Source: Bacillus salacetis (GTDB lineage: Bacteria; Bacillota; Bacilli; Bacillales; Bacillaceae_B). From it: a stretch of 64,000 nucleotides of DNA. How positions within the stretch are numbered: position 1 is the stretch's first letter; each line of letters starts with the position of its first letter. The stretch is from positions 1-64,000 of the forward strand of contig NZ_QXIR01000024.1 of assembly GCF_003581585.1 (NCBI RefSeq), read 5' to 3'. Positions 43,301-52,588 of the stretch are shown in pieces. Made by a program: the position numbers and the translations under genes. The notes under the pieces are model-generated. The model was not told the DNA's origin. It searched no databases and saw only the letters and a program-made list of their open reading frames with translations.

Positions 43301-44661
43301 GTCAGGGTCTCCTGAGGCTGCCTGATCGATTGCTGTGTAAGGTAAAGTCCAAAGGATAAGGAGAGTCTCCGGGTCAGCAATTCAAAGGGTTTCATATCGG
43401 GGTGTGTGAAAATGGACCTTCCCGGTTTTGAATTAGCTTCGAACAACCATACACGTCCAATCGTATCTATTCCAAAATCAAATCCGATTTCCCCGATGAA
43501 CCCTTCCATATTCCGTTCAATTGCAGAGGATAGAATGAGTGCGGCTGTTCTTAGTTTTTCTTCCGTGCGCAGAAATTGGTTTTCATCTGTGAAAATCTCC
43601 TGCAAGCTCAACACCTTGCCGCCATTATGAAGGTGAGTTGTAACGCTTCCTTCTCCGGCAGCCTTTCCAGCAATAGCACTTACCTGCCATATTCCGTTTT
43701 CATCCTTGTTGGTATGGACCCGGAAATCAACAGGATGCTCTTCCGATTTTATTAAATGTATTCCTTGTTGGATAACCATCCTGTTCAATATCTTGGCTGG
43801 AATCAATCTTTGGACTAATTTTTCAAGCGAACCAGATCTGACCAATCTGTTACCGCCATTCTTATCCTGGAACCGGCAGTAATATTCTTCCGTCAACCGG
43901 TTATAAGTGAATTGGTGGACACCCATCCCGAGACTACCGTTTTTGGGCTTAATGAACACATGGCCGTATTTGGACATCATTCTCTCTATTTGTGAGAATG
44001 ATTGAAACGCATGTGTCTCTGGAAGGTATCTTATTGCCTCATCGTCATTTTCCAACCGCTCGAAAACCTCAAGCTTATTAAAGAAACCGGGATTATACCA
44101 CGGGATGCCATATTCAGTTTGAAGCCGCGACTTTAGTTCCTGATACCCCGGCTTTTTTTCGCTCCTGCGATTGGGGAGGCGATCATAGATGACGTTTGGA
44201 AGAGGAACGATATGTGTTTTCCATTCGTTACGGATGTAGAACCAGCCTTTGACAAGTCCATTTTCCCAATCGATATGCTTTTCGCCGAAGACGAAAGGGA
44301 TGACGCCCATGGAGGACTGAAGAGATAGGAGCTTTGAAAAAAAAGCTGAGCGTTCGCCTATCGGTTTCATTAAGAATGAGGTGAACCCGGATGTGAATAT
44401 ACCAATAAGAGGGCCAAGAATGATTGTATTTTCATTGCGGAACAAATAAATTGTTGTGATGAAAGGAGGGAGGGACAATTCCTCTGCCAGGCTTGAACTA
44501 ATTGATACTACATTCCGGCCGTTGGGATGTTTTTGGCATTCGGCCGCGGTTTGTAAAGATCCAAGGGAGATGGTCTGGATGTTTTCCAGGTCCAGGCTGA
44601 CGGGAAGATAGAGGATTTTCTCTTTTGATTCGAATCGTTCCAGCTTATAGGACTTAATCAA
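43297..44661 (-). CDS. YheC/YheD family ATP-grasp-like protein (3rd of cluster)
   Basis: 454 residues from TTG 44661, which follows AGGAGGCG at proper distance and overlaps the preceding stop (TTGA). The longer frame to 44709 runs into the previous gene and is unlikely. Motifs as in the paralogues: IIGPLIGIFTSG-like, YDRLPNRRSEKK, FNKLEVFERL, FIKPKNGSLGMGV, FEANSKPGRS. Has an N-terminal extra domain like YheD. Confidence 0.88.
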   Translation of the reverse strand: MIKSYKLERFESKEKILYLPVSLDLENIQTISLGSLQTAAECQKHPNGRNVVSISSSLAEELSLPPFITTIYLFRNENTIILGPLIGIFTSGFTSFLMKPIGERSAFFSKLLSLQSSMGVIPFVFGEKHIDWENGLVKGWFYIRNEWKTHIVPLPNVIYDRLPNRRSEKKPGYQELKSRLQTEYGIPWYNPGFFNKLEVFERLENDDEAIRYLPETHAFQSFSQIERMMSKYGHVFIKPKNGSLGMGVHQFTYNRLTEEYYCRFQDKNGGNRLVRSGSLEKLVQRLIPAKILNRMVIQQGIHLIKSEEHPVDFRVHTNKDENGIWQVSAIAGKAAGEGSVTTHLHNGGKVLSLQEIFTDENQFLRTEEKLRTAALILSSAIERNMEGFIGEIGFDFGIDTIGRVWLFEANSKPGRSIFTHPDMKPFELLTRRLSLSFGLYLTQQSIRQPQETLT

Positions 44662-45743
44662 GTTGATTCGCCTCCTGCAGCGGGCATTTTTCGTTGAAGA
44701 GCTTTGCAATAGCGTAATGGCAATGAATAAATCTGCTTTATTTCTTCATGTGTTAGAAGCTGAAGCATCTTATGGCCAGGCTTGGAGTTCATGTCTAGAA
44801 TCCATACTGAACTGTCTTTCCCTATGACGATATCTAGACCGATTTCAAATAATGGAGCAAATTCCTCTTCCAGGATGACTGGAAGTGTACTCAGGATTTC
44901 ACTTAATTCACTTTCAATATACTTCCAATTATACTGTTTCTGGTTCTTCTTCCACTCTTCATAAGGAATGGCTGCAGCACCGGCACTTAAGTTAGTAAGC
45001 AGGCTGTTCTGATTTCCTGCCCTGAATCCTTTGCAAGTCACTATCCATTTCTCATGTTCGCTTTTTTGGAGCAGGATCCTCAAATCGAATGGCCGATTTT
45101 GGTCATCTGTGTTTTCAAGTCTCCTTTGCATGATGAAGCTTTTCTTTCGTGTGACGCCTTCCAGCCATCTGGCCAGAGTGTCATCATCCATCTTTTTCTC
45201 GATCATCTCCAATTTTTTCGTTGTACGGATGGTCATTTCTTTCTGGTCAGCCTCAATTTCATAAACAGCATTCCCATGGGCACCATCATAAGGTTTAATG
45301 ATGACGAGCTTATCTTTTTTGATTCTGGCAATAGATTCGGGAATGGACTCTATCAGTGTAGTTTCAGGAAGATAGGGAGAAACTTTATCTTGTTTCTTCA
45401 AGTGTTGATAAATAGTCCACTTATTTGGCAGACCATAACCCAGGAAGCATAGATCATCCCGGTTTTTCAGCCACTGAGCAATTGCCTTGGCCTGTTTCGA
45501 TGCGAAGTCATCCTGGTAAAAAGTCCTATCATAAATGAATTCAGGTATCGTAAAGATATCTTTTTCCCAGCTTCCAATTTCATTGGAATAGCGGTATCCT
45601 TGAACCCATTCAGTATGGGGGTGGATTTGGAGCGGTGAAAATAACACCACTTCAATGTTATGGTTTTCGCCGGCTTCTGCCATTCCAGTGTAAAATGAAT
45701 GGAACAAATCAGGTTCCAGCATCATGATTCCAAGTCTGTTCAA
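44658..45743 (-). CDS. yheC: YheC endospore coat-associated protein
   Basis: 361 residues (B. subtilis YheC 363). Starts MNRLGIMMLEPDLFHSFY; FIYDRTFYQDD, NKWTIYQHLKK, VIIKPYDGAHGNAV and ILDMNSKPGHK are the family blocks. It starts one base after yheD ends. Confidence 0.88.
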   Translation of the reverse strand: MNRLGIMMLEPDLFHSFYTGMAEAGENHNIEVVLFSPLQIHPHTEWVQGYRYSNEIGSWEKDIFTIPEFIYDRTFYQDDFASKQAKAIAQWLKNRDDLCFLGYGLPNKWTIYQHLKKQDKVSPYLPETTLIESIPESIARIKKDKLVIIKPYDGAHGNAVYEIEADQKEMTIRTTKKLEMIEKKMDDDTLARWLEGVTRKKSFIMQRRLENTDDQNRPFDLRILLQKSEHEKWIVTCKGFRAGNQNSLLTNLSAGAAAIPYEEWKKNQKQYNWKYIESELSEILSTLPVILEEEFAPLFEIGLDIVIGKDSSVWILDMNSKPGHKMLQLLTHEEIKQIYSLPLRYCKALQRKMPAAGGEST

Positions 45744-45744
45744 T

Positions 45745-47082
45745 TTATATTCTCCTTTCTTCCCATATGGTACCTGCCAACGACTGAAGTGCTTTGACAG
45801 ACGGCCGGATGGTATTGTTATCAGTATAGGTCTGCTTGGATGGCTTTGAATTCACTTCGATCAACCACGGTTTTCCTGATTCATCCACTCCAAGGTCAAT
45901 CCCCAATTCACCTAAGGTCAAGGAACTATTCTTAGCGAGACTGCTGCAGACTGACAGGGCCAATTCTTCCATCAACAGGAATATTCTCCGTGCCTCTTCA
46001 AGGCTGAAGAATTCATTCAGGATGTTCAGCGGTTTGGCCAATTCCCCGCCTTTTGCTATATTCGATACGAATTGACCTTCTCCTGAAATCCTTGCAACTG
46101 CTGAAATCAACTTCCACTCTTTTCTATGAACCAAGTGGCAAAGGAAACGGAAATCCAGTGCCCTTGTTCCGGCTTTCAGGAGGGGAATTGTTTCCTGAAG
46201 GATATAATTTGAAGATACCTTCTGTTTCGAGAATTCATCAGCAGCCTCACTGAACGAGTAAAACGTTTTGCTCACCGTTTCATCCAGCAGATTCTGAGAT
46301 AAGCGGTATTCATCATCCAGTAAGGTGAGTCTCATCAGTTTTTTTCCCTGACTGCCGGCAACATGCTTGATGAAAAGATCCCTATGCTGTTCAATCATGC
46401 TGCGCAGGCGTGATGTGGAAAAGGTTTCGGTACTCGGCAAATACTCAAGAAGGTGATCTTCCTGTGAAAGCAGGCTGTGAACATACTCCTTTGTTAAGTA
46501 TGAAGTGTTGAAGACAAAGACAGATTCATTCTTCAAACTGGAGATCAGGTTTTTAATCCGTTCATCCCGGTCCGATTTTCGTGAATGGATCCGGTTATAG
46601 AGAATATCAGGCAGCGGGGTGAAAGTTTGGATCCAATTACCCTTTTCTTCGTTGAATAAGTATCCCTGGGACCGCTTTAATTCAGCAGATCCTGTAAGGA
46701 AGAACAGTCCTCCCTGCAATTGAGTGAAACGGTGAAGTTCACTGTAATATCCATCCAGTCTTCCAAGAAGCGGTTTTCCCGTCTTATCAATATCAGTAAG
46801 GATTCCTATGACAGGGCCTAGTGAGAGGGTTTTCCCTTCACTGGAAAAATAATATTGGAATCTGCCCTCCCATTCAAGTTTATTAGCATGCTCCCCGGGA
46901 AAAAGAAGTTCACAGCATTCTTGTTTGCTGGAAGAAACAGCTAACTTTATTTGGAAACGGGAGAGTCCGATTCTTAGGGAAATGCGTTCACCGAAAAATG
47001 CATTTAATTCAGGAATGGAGCTGTTGGAAAGGTATAAAATGGGCTCGTTGATTGAGCTGGAGGCTTTAAATTTAAATCGCAT
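45745..47082 (-). CDS. yheD: YheD endospore coat-associated protein
   Basis: 445 residues (YheD 453), first gene of the four-gene cluster, SD GGGGAG before ATG 47082. N-terminal domain, then LGPVIGILTDIDKTGKP, LYNRIHSRKSDRDERI, FIKHVAGSQGKKL and LIEVNSKPSKQTY. In B. subtilis YheD forms rings around the forespore. Confidence 0.9.
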   Translation of the reverse strand: MRFKFKASSSINEPILYLSNSSIPELNAFFGERISLRIGLSRFQIKLAVSSSKQECCELLFPGEHANKLEWEGRFQYYFSSEGKTLSLGPVIGILTDIDKTGKPLLGRLDGYYSELHRFTQLQGGLFFLTGSAELKRSQGYLFNEEKGNWIQTFTPLPDILYNRIHSRKSDRDERIKNLISSLKNESVFVFNTSYLTKEYVHSLLSQEDHLLEYLPSTETFSTSRLRSMIEQHRDLFIKHVAGSQGKKLMRLTLLDDEYRLSQNLLDETVSKTFYSFSEAADEFSKQKVSSNYILQETIPLLKAGTRALDFRFLCHLVHRKEWKLISAVARISGEGQFVSNIAKGGELAKPLNILNEFFSLEEARRIFLLMEELALSVCSSLAKNSSLTLGELGIDLGVDESGKPWLIEVNSKPSKQTYTDNNTIRPSVKALQSLAGTIWEERRI

Positions 47083-47252
47083 GACAAAACTCCCCGTTTG
47101 CGCTGCCGCAGGACAAAATTTATAATATTATAATGGGCGGATGCTGATATAGCATATTATGTCTGACTGATGAAAATGTTCAGGGACGATGAGAAATATT
47201 TGATGCAGCTGCAGCATTCTTATGAGTAAGCCCCCAAAGGAAGGATGAAATC

Positions 47253-48389
47253 ATGGAAATTATTGTTACCTTTATCATAATGGTCCTGATTGGAGCGGCA
47301 ATCGGCGGGTTTACCAACTCCCTTGCCATCAAGATGCTTTTCAGGCCGTATAATCCGGTATATATAGGGAAATGGAGGGTTCCGTTCACACCTGGCCTGA
47401 TACCAAAGAGAAGGAGTGAAATGGCCGTCCAGCTTGGAGAAATGGTCGTTCATCATTTGATCACACCAGAAAGCATCCAGAAAAAATTATCCAACGGACA
47501 GTTCAGGACAGATGCCGTCAGCTGGATAGGCGAGAGTATTGAGCCGGTCATTGAATCGGATGAAAATATTGAGGCATGGCTGAAGAAACTTCGTATTCCA
47601 TTGACAACAGAGAATATTGAAAGCGGTATAGAGAATTGGATCGACCAGAAATATCATGGTTATAAAGAAGAGTACCGTTCCAGGACAATTGAGGCCACAG
47701 TCCCGCTCAAATGGCAGGAAAAAGTGGAGGCGGGCATCCCGATGGCCGCAGAGTTCATTGCTGAAAAAGGGGAGGCATACTTCAACAGTCCGGAAGGCAG
47801 GCGCAAAGTTAAAATCATGATCGATGACTTCCTGGAAGGGCGGGGGATGCTCGGAAACATGCTTGGTATGTTCCTTGGCAATTCTTCTTTATCTGAAAAA
47901 ATCCAGCCGGAAATCATTAAATTCATAAAGCATGATGGCACAAAGGAAATTCTGAGAAATCTCCTGAAAAAAGAATGGGAGAAATTAAAGGAATCGAAAT
48001 GGGAGGATGTCCTTAAAAATGTTAAAAATGAAGAAGTCCTCCCGGCATTGAAAAGCTCGGTGCTGGATATGGTTTCAGTGGAAAACCTGATGTCAACCGA
48101 CCTGAAAGAGGTCTTGTCACCTTTCAAACAGAGAATCACAGGGATCATTGTGCCTCATATTTTTGAAATGAGTGTAATGGCTGTCTCGCAAAAAATCGAA
48201 ATCATCATGGAAAAGCTGCATCTGCAGGAAGTGGTCAGGGAGCAGGTGGAAACCTTCTCCGTTCAGCGCCTGGAAGAACTCGTCCTCGGAATCACCTCCA
48301 AAGAGCTGAAAATGATTACCTACCTGGGGGCCTTGCTGGGAGGAATCATCGGATTGGTCCAGGGTGCCATTGTACTGTTTATTGCATAG
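47253..48389 (+). CDS. yheB: YheB, DUF445 membrane protein
   Basis: 378 residues with an N-terminal TM helix and GGFTNSLAIKMLFRPYNP (DUF445 hallmark), a long helical middle, and a C-terminal TM helix (YLGALLGGIIGLVQGAIVLFI). Both ends are membrane-embedded. SD AAAGGAAGGATG. Divergent from the yheDC cluster and followed by yheA, as in B. subtilis. Confidence 0.92.
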   Translation: MEIIVTFIIMVLIGAAIGGFTNSLAIKMLFRPYNPVYIGKWRVPFTPGLIPKRRSEMAVQLGEMVVHHLITPESIQKKLSNGQFRTDAVSWIGESIEPVIESDENIEAWLKKLRIPLTTENIESGIENWIDQKYHGYKEEYRSRTIEATVPLKWQEKVEAGIPMAAEFIAEKGEAYFNSPEGRRKVKIMIDDFLEGRGMLGNMLGMFLGNSSLSEKIQPEIIKFIKHDGTKEILRNLLKKEWEKLKESKWEDVLKNVKNEEVLPALKSSVLDMVSVENLMSTDLKEVLSPFKQRITGIIVPHIFEMSVMAVSQKIEIIMEKLHLQEVVREQVETFSVQRLEELVLGITSKELKMITYLGALLGGIIGLVQGAIVLFIA

Positions 48390-48481
48390 AAATAGTAGAA
48401 AGCATAAGTATCCTCGCATTCTCCTTTCACTTTTGTTATAGTGGTAGGGAATTGGCTAGAGATTATTAGGAGGTATTTATT

Positions 48482-48835
48482 TTGGCAGTAAACTTATACG
48501 ATTACGCAAATGAACTTGAAAGTGCACTTAGAAAAAGTGACGAATTCAATAACCTGAAAAAAATGTACGATGAAGTAAACAGTGATGAACAGGCTAACAA
48601 AATGTTCGAAAACTTCCGCAATATTCAAATGAACCTGCAGCAAAAGCAGATGAACGGTGAAGAACTTACACAGGAAGAAGTAGAACATGCACAGAAGACA
48701 GCCATGCTTGTCCAGCAGCATGAAAAGATTTCACAGCTGATGGAAGCCGAGCAAAGAATGAGCATGCTGATCAACGAACTTAACAAAGTCATCATGAAGC
48801 CACTTGAAGAACTATACGGTTCCATGCAGAAGTAA
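48482..48835 (+). CDS. yheA: YheA, YlbF/YmcA family protein
   Basis: 117-residue all-helical protein of the YlbF/YmcA/YheA family (relatives modulate RNase Y). TTG start at 48482 preceded by TTAGGAGGTA. Glu/Gln/Met-rich helical hairpins (FRNIQMNLQQKQMNGEELTQEE). Confidence 0.92.
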   Translation: MAVNLYDYANELESALRKSDEFNNLKKMYDEVNSDEQANKMFENFRNIQMNLQQKQMNGEELTQEEVEHAQKTAMLVQQHEKISQLMEAEQRMSMLINELNKVIMKPLEELYGSMQK

Positions 48836-48846
48836 TATTTGAATGA

Positions 48847-48880
48847 TGCCCCTGGCTGCTCAGCCGGGGGCAGTTTTTTT
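48847..48880 (+). terminator. Terminator of yheBA
   Basis: TGCCCCTGGCTG / CAGCCGGGGGCA hairpin followed by seven T. Confidence 0.85.
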
Positions 48881-48884
48881 GTTT

Positions 48885-49076
48885 AAGGCTGTTTTCGCAT
48901 ATATTGTTGCTACCGGAAAAATTCCAGTGCCGGATTTTTCTCCTGTATTCAAAGGGTTTACTATCGAAAAAGAATGAGCAGCTCTTTTCTTTCCTGGTCA
49001 CCGGGGTTTTTACGGCGATTTACCAGAACTTTATATGAAGAATATAGTGAATAGCAACAAAGTTTACGAAAAGAGC
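48885..49076 (-). repeat. 190-bp terminal-inverted-repeat element, copy 9 (minus orientation)
   Basis: Reads on the plus strand AAGGCTGTTTTCGCATATAT...AGCAACAAAGTTTACGAAAAGAGC; a full-length inverted copy. Confidence 0.87.
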
Positions 49077-49229
49077 ATTGTTTAAAGGAAACCCTCTGAA
49101 TCTTGTCATATATTTCTATGCCCTGACATATCAGTATACAAAGGACTAGAGTGGACATGATTACCATTCCATTCCAAAATCATATATTCCAGCAGGTTAA
49201 AATAGACAACGAATGAGGAGGTCGCATCC

Positions 49230-50096
49230 ATGATTTATCGTATGTTAGCTTTAAATATTGACGGCACTCTGCTTAACAATGGCCGTTTAAACAAGGACAC
49301 AAAAGAGGCAATAGATTATGTCCAAAGCAAAGGAATCCACGTAACTCTGATTACAGGAAGAACATTTCCTTCTGCGAAACGGGTTGCCAAAGCCTTGAAA
49401 ATTGATAATCCACTGGTTACTCATCAGGGGGCGTATATTGGAAAACAGATGGGTAAACCATTGTATGTCAATAAAATCCACGAAGATATTACCTATGAGC
49501 TGGTGAAATTCCTTGAAGAGCTGAACTGCCAGCTGAGGGTCGTGCAGGACAAGATGGCCATCATGAACAGGATCAAGCTGACAGGTTCACTCCGTGAAAA
49601 AGTCTTATATAATAGAGAATCGAGTTTCATTTACAGTACCCACTACACAGATTCTTTGAGCGAGTACCTTTTCGAAGACCCTTCATCTGCTCTTAAGATC
49701 GAAGCTAAGTTTAATTCTGAGTCAGAGATGAGTGATGCCATCAAAGCAATCAAAGGAATGTATCATGAAGTGGACTGCATCGTTACAGGTGCGGGCAGGA
49801 TGGATATTGTCAAAAGAGGTGTTTCTAAATTAAGGGGCCTCCTATACGTATGTGAAAGAGCGGGAATCACCAGGGACCAGGTGGTAATGGTAGGAGCGAA
49901 CCATGATGACAAGGATCTTCTCGATTGCTGCGGGCTGGGAATTGCCATGGGGAATGCACCCCTGGAGGTTAAACATGCAGCCGACTGGATCACACGCTCA
50001 GATAAACAAAATGGTGTTGCTTATGCTGTGAAAGAGCTATTCCGAAAACAGCAGCCGATTGAATTCCTGAGAAAAATGAATGTCATTAAATCATAG
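49230..50096 (+). CDS. yhaX: YhaX, HAD-superfamily (Cof-type) phosphatase
   Basis: 288 residues, Cof/IIB HAD fold: MIYRMLALNIDGTLL, where the first nucleophile Asp of DxDGT reads N (NIDGT), LITGRTFPSA, a Lys in the cap/core boundary and VVMVGANHDDKDLL. The DxD nucleophile is therefore altered, as the first residue is Asn, so catalysis is doubtful. B. subtilis YhaX is sigma-E controlled and located before hemZ, as here. SD GAGGAGG. Confidence 0.88.
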   Translation: MIYRMLALNIDGTLLNNGRLNKDTKEAIDYVQSKGIHVTLITGRTFPSAKRVAKALKIDNPLVTHQGAYIGKQMGKPLYVNKIHEDITYELVKFLEELNCQLRVVQDKMAIMNRIKLTGSLREKVLYNRESSFIYSTHYTDSLSEYLFEDPSSALKIEAKFNSESEMSDAIKAIKGMYHEVDCIVTGAGRMDIVKRGVSKLRGLLYVCERAGITRDQVVMVGANHDDKDLLDCCGLGIAMGNAPLEVKHAADWITRSDKQNGVAYAVKELFRKQQPIEFLRKMNVIKS

Positions 50097-50300
50097 AGGA
50101 AGAAAGCTGGCCTGGCAGGGGTCAGTTTTTTTGTTGTGGAATGTATCCCGATTCAGCTGGAGCACCAGGCATGAGGAGCTTCAAAGTGAAGGGCCGCTAA
50201 TAAAGTATGGAACACCCAATGAGGAAAACTATCGGAAGTGGATGCCTGGATTCATAGCCACTGCATCTCGGAGCATTCCATGTCAAGGAGCCGCCTTCGT

Positions 50301-50851
50301 GCCGGCTCGTCTTATGCCTGTCGGGGCTGAACAAGGCGCTTCCGCTTTAGTATCATCCAGCTCCAGCGCCAAGCCCCTCGGGGTCATAAGCCAATCCGTC
50401 AAGAAGGTTAAAGAACAACCTTCCCGCCGGCTCGTCTTATGCCTGTCGGGGCTGAACAAGGCGCTTCCGCTTTCGTATCATCCAGCTCCAGCGCCAAGCC
50501 CCTCGGGGTCATAAGCCAATCCGTCAAGAAGGTTAAAGAACAACCTTCCCGCCGGCTCGTCTTATGCCTGCCGGGGCTGAACAAGGCGCTTCCGCTTTCG
50601 TATCATCCAGCTCCAGCGCCAAGCCCCTCGGGGTCATAAGCCAATCCGTCAAGAAGGTTAAAGAACAACCTTCCCGCCGGCTCGTCTTATGCCTGTCGGG
50701 GCTGAACAAGGCGCTTCCGCTTTAGTATCATCCAGCTCCAGCGCCAAGCCCCTCGGGGTCATAAGCCAATCCGTCAAGAAGGTTAAAGAACAACCTTTCC
50801 GCCGGCTCGTCTTATGCCTGTCGGGGCTGAACAAGGCGCTTCCGCTTTAGT
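50301..50851. repeat. 125-bp tandem repeat, four full copies plus a partial fifth
   Basis: Units start at 50301, 50426, 50551, 50676 and 50801 (GCCGGCTCGTCTTATGCCTG), almost identical. Each contains long complementary words (CTTATG...GGGGCT...GGCGCTT against AGCGCC-AAGCCCC...CATAAG), so each can form a hairpin. The ORFs inside are by-products. Units of this type are dispersed in other Bacillus-related genomes (general knowledge); the tandem array is notable. Confidence 0.92.
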
Positions 50852-50919
50852 ATTGACCATACGTCATTCCTTCTGTACACTTAAACAAGTTGAAATTCGA
50901 TTTTTGAAAGGTGATTTCA

Positions 50920-52413
50920 TTGAACATTACATTCAGCGGTTTGCATGATGAACGATTCAATCGTCCGTTGCAGCTTATCGCCAATTTATTTTTTGAAGAT
51001 CCGGCAGTTGCCCCGTTTGAACAAGTCAAAGGTGATCTCCATATAGAGTTCGATATAGAAAAGGACCAGGGATTTGTCAGGGCAGAGGCTGCTCTTGAGT
51101 CTGGGGAACAGAAGCAAACTTCTCAATTCGAAAAGAAAGTCCCGGTGGACCAGACAGATAAAGAACAGTTTCGCAGCTTCAAGAATGCCCTGTCCCATGT
51201 CTATTTGAATGTACTGCAGGATCACACAGGAATTGTGCAGCCTTGGGGTATCCTGACTGGGATCCGTCCGACTAAACTGTTTCATAAGGGCGTACGCGAA
51301 GGATTGCCGAGAGAAGAAATCCGCCGTAAGCTGAAAGAGGATTATCTCATTACGGATGAAAAGATCGACCTGATGGAACGGATTGTCGACCGGCAGCTGT
51401 CTGTGGTCCCGGACTTATACTCTCTTCAAAAAGAAGTCAGCATCTATATAGGCATTCCATTCTGCCCGACAAAATGTGCTTATTGCACCTTCCCTGCCTA
51501 TGCAATCCTCGGGAAACAAGGGAGAGTCGATTCGTTTCTTACAGGCCTGCATTATGAAATCCAGGAAACAGGGCGCTGGCTGAAAGAAAACGATGTTAAA
51601 ATCACCACCGTCTATTATGGGGGCGGAACACCTACTTCCATTACAGCAGAACAAATGGATCTGCTGTATGAGGAAATGTACCGGTCATTCCCGGATGTGG
51701 ACAAAGTAAGGGAAGTGACGGTGGAAGCAGGCAGGCCTGATACTATTTCTCCTGAAAAATTAGAGGTTTTGAATAAATGGAACATCGACAGGATATCCAT
51801 CAATCCTCAGTCCTACACGAACGAGACTTTGAAGGCAATTGGCAGGCATCATTCAGTGGAAGAGACAATTGAAAAGTTCCATCTTGCAAGGGAAATGGGC
51901 ATGAGGAACATCAATATGGATTTAATCATCGGTTTGCCAGGTGAAGGGGTGGAGGAGTTCAGCCATTCTTTGAATGAAACTGAAAAACTGATGCCGGAAT
52001 CATTAACAGTTCACACGTTGTCTTTTAAAAGAGCATCCGAAATGACGAGAAATAAAGAGAAGTATAAGGTGGCGGACAGGCAAGAAATCGAAAGAATGAT
52101 GGCTCTAGCTGATAAATGGACAGAAGAGCATGATTATGCACCATATTATTTATACCGTCAGAAAAACATCCTTGGAAACCTGGAAAATGTAGGTTATGCA
52201 CTTCCTGAACAGGACAGCATCTATAACATCATGATAATGGAAGAAATGCAGACCATCATCGGAATAGGCTGCGGTGCAGCAAGCAAATTCATCGATCCTG
52301 AAACCGGGAAGATTACTCATTTTGCAAATCCGAAAGAACCAAAAGCATATAATGAAGGATTCAAAAACTATACCGACAAGAAACTGCAGATTCTCGATGA
52401 GCTTTTGAATTAA
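50920..52413 (+). CDS. hemZ: HemZ, radical-SAM coproporphyrinogen III dehydrogenase-like
   Basis: 497-residue HemN-related radical-SAM protein. Cluster cysteines in GIPFCPTKCAYCTF, SAM-binding YYGGGTPTS, VEAGRPDTI and NPQSYTNETLKAIGR. The N-terminal 150 residues are HemZ-specific. TTG 50920 follows AAAGGTGA and gives the family N-terminus; GTG 50911 is possible. Acts in haem synthesis under low oxygen in B. subtilis. Confidence 0.92.
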   Translation: MNITFSGLHDERFNRPLQLIANLFFEDPAVAPFEQVKGDLHIEFDIEKDQGFVRAEAALESGEQKQTSQFEKKVPVDQTDKEQFRSFKNALSHVYLNVLQDHTGIVQPWGILTGIRPTKLFHKGVREGLPREEIRRKLKEDYLITDEKIDLMERIVDRQLSVVPDLYSLQKEVSIYIGIPFCPTKCAYCTFPAYAILGKQGRVDSFLTGLHYEIQETGRWLKENDVKITTVYYGGGTPTSITAEQMDLLYEEMYRSFPDVDKVREVTVEAGRPDTISPEKLEVLNKWNIDRISINPQSYTNETLKAIGRHHSVEETIEKFHLAREMGMRNINMDLIIGLPGEGVEEFSHSLNETEKLMPESLTVHTLSFKRASEMTRNKEKYKVADRQEIERMMALADKWTEEHDYAPYYLYRQKNILGNLENVGYALPEQDSIYNIMIMEEMQTIIGIGCGAASKFIDPETGKITHFANPKEPKAYNEGFKNYTDKKLQILDELLN

Positions 52414-52421
52414 ATAACCAG

Positions 52422-52448
52422 CGGTCCTCATAAGGAGGGCCGTTTTTT
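52422..52448 (+). terminator. Terminator of hemZ
   Basis: CGGTCCTC / GAGGGCCG hairpin followed by six T. Confidence 0.8.
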
Positions 52449-52588
52449 GTATGGATTTTTATATTCGGAAAATTCACTAAATTAAAAGGGATTGGCATGC
52501 AAAATAGCGAATGAGATTAGTATAGGAATGCATATATTCAACTGTTGGTAATTGAAAGCGATTTCATTAATGATAGGAGAGATGCCAA

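Noticed and set aside
50080..50639. Long plus-strand ORFs over the 125-bp repeats
   Set aside because: They arise because a 125-bp unit lacks stops in some frames; translation repeats the same peptide, there is no SD, and the units are non-coding repeats.
50301..50851. CRISPR array
   Set aside because: The period is 125 bases with no unique spacers; whole units are near identical and there are no cas genes.
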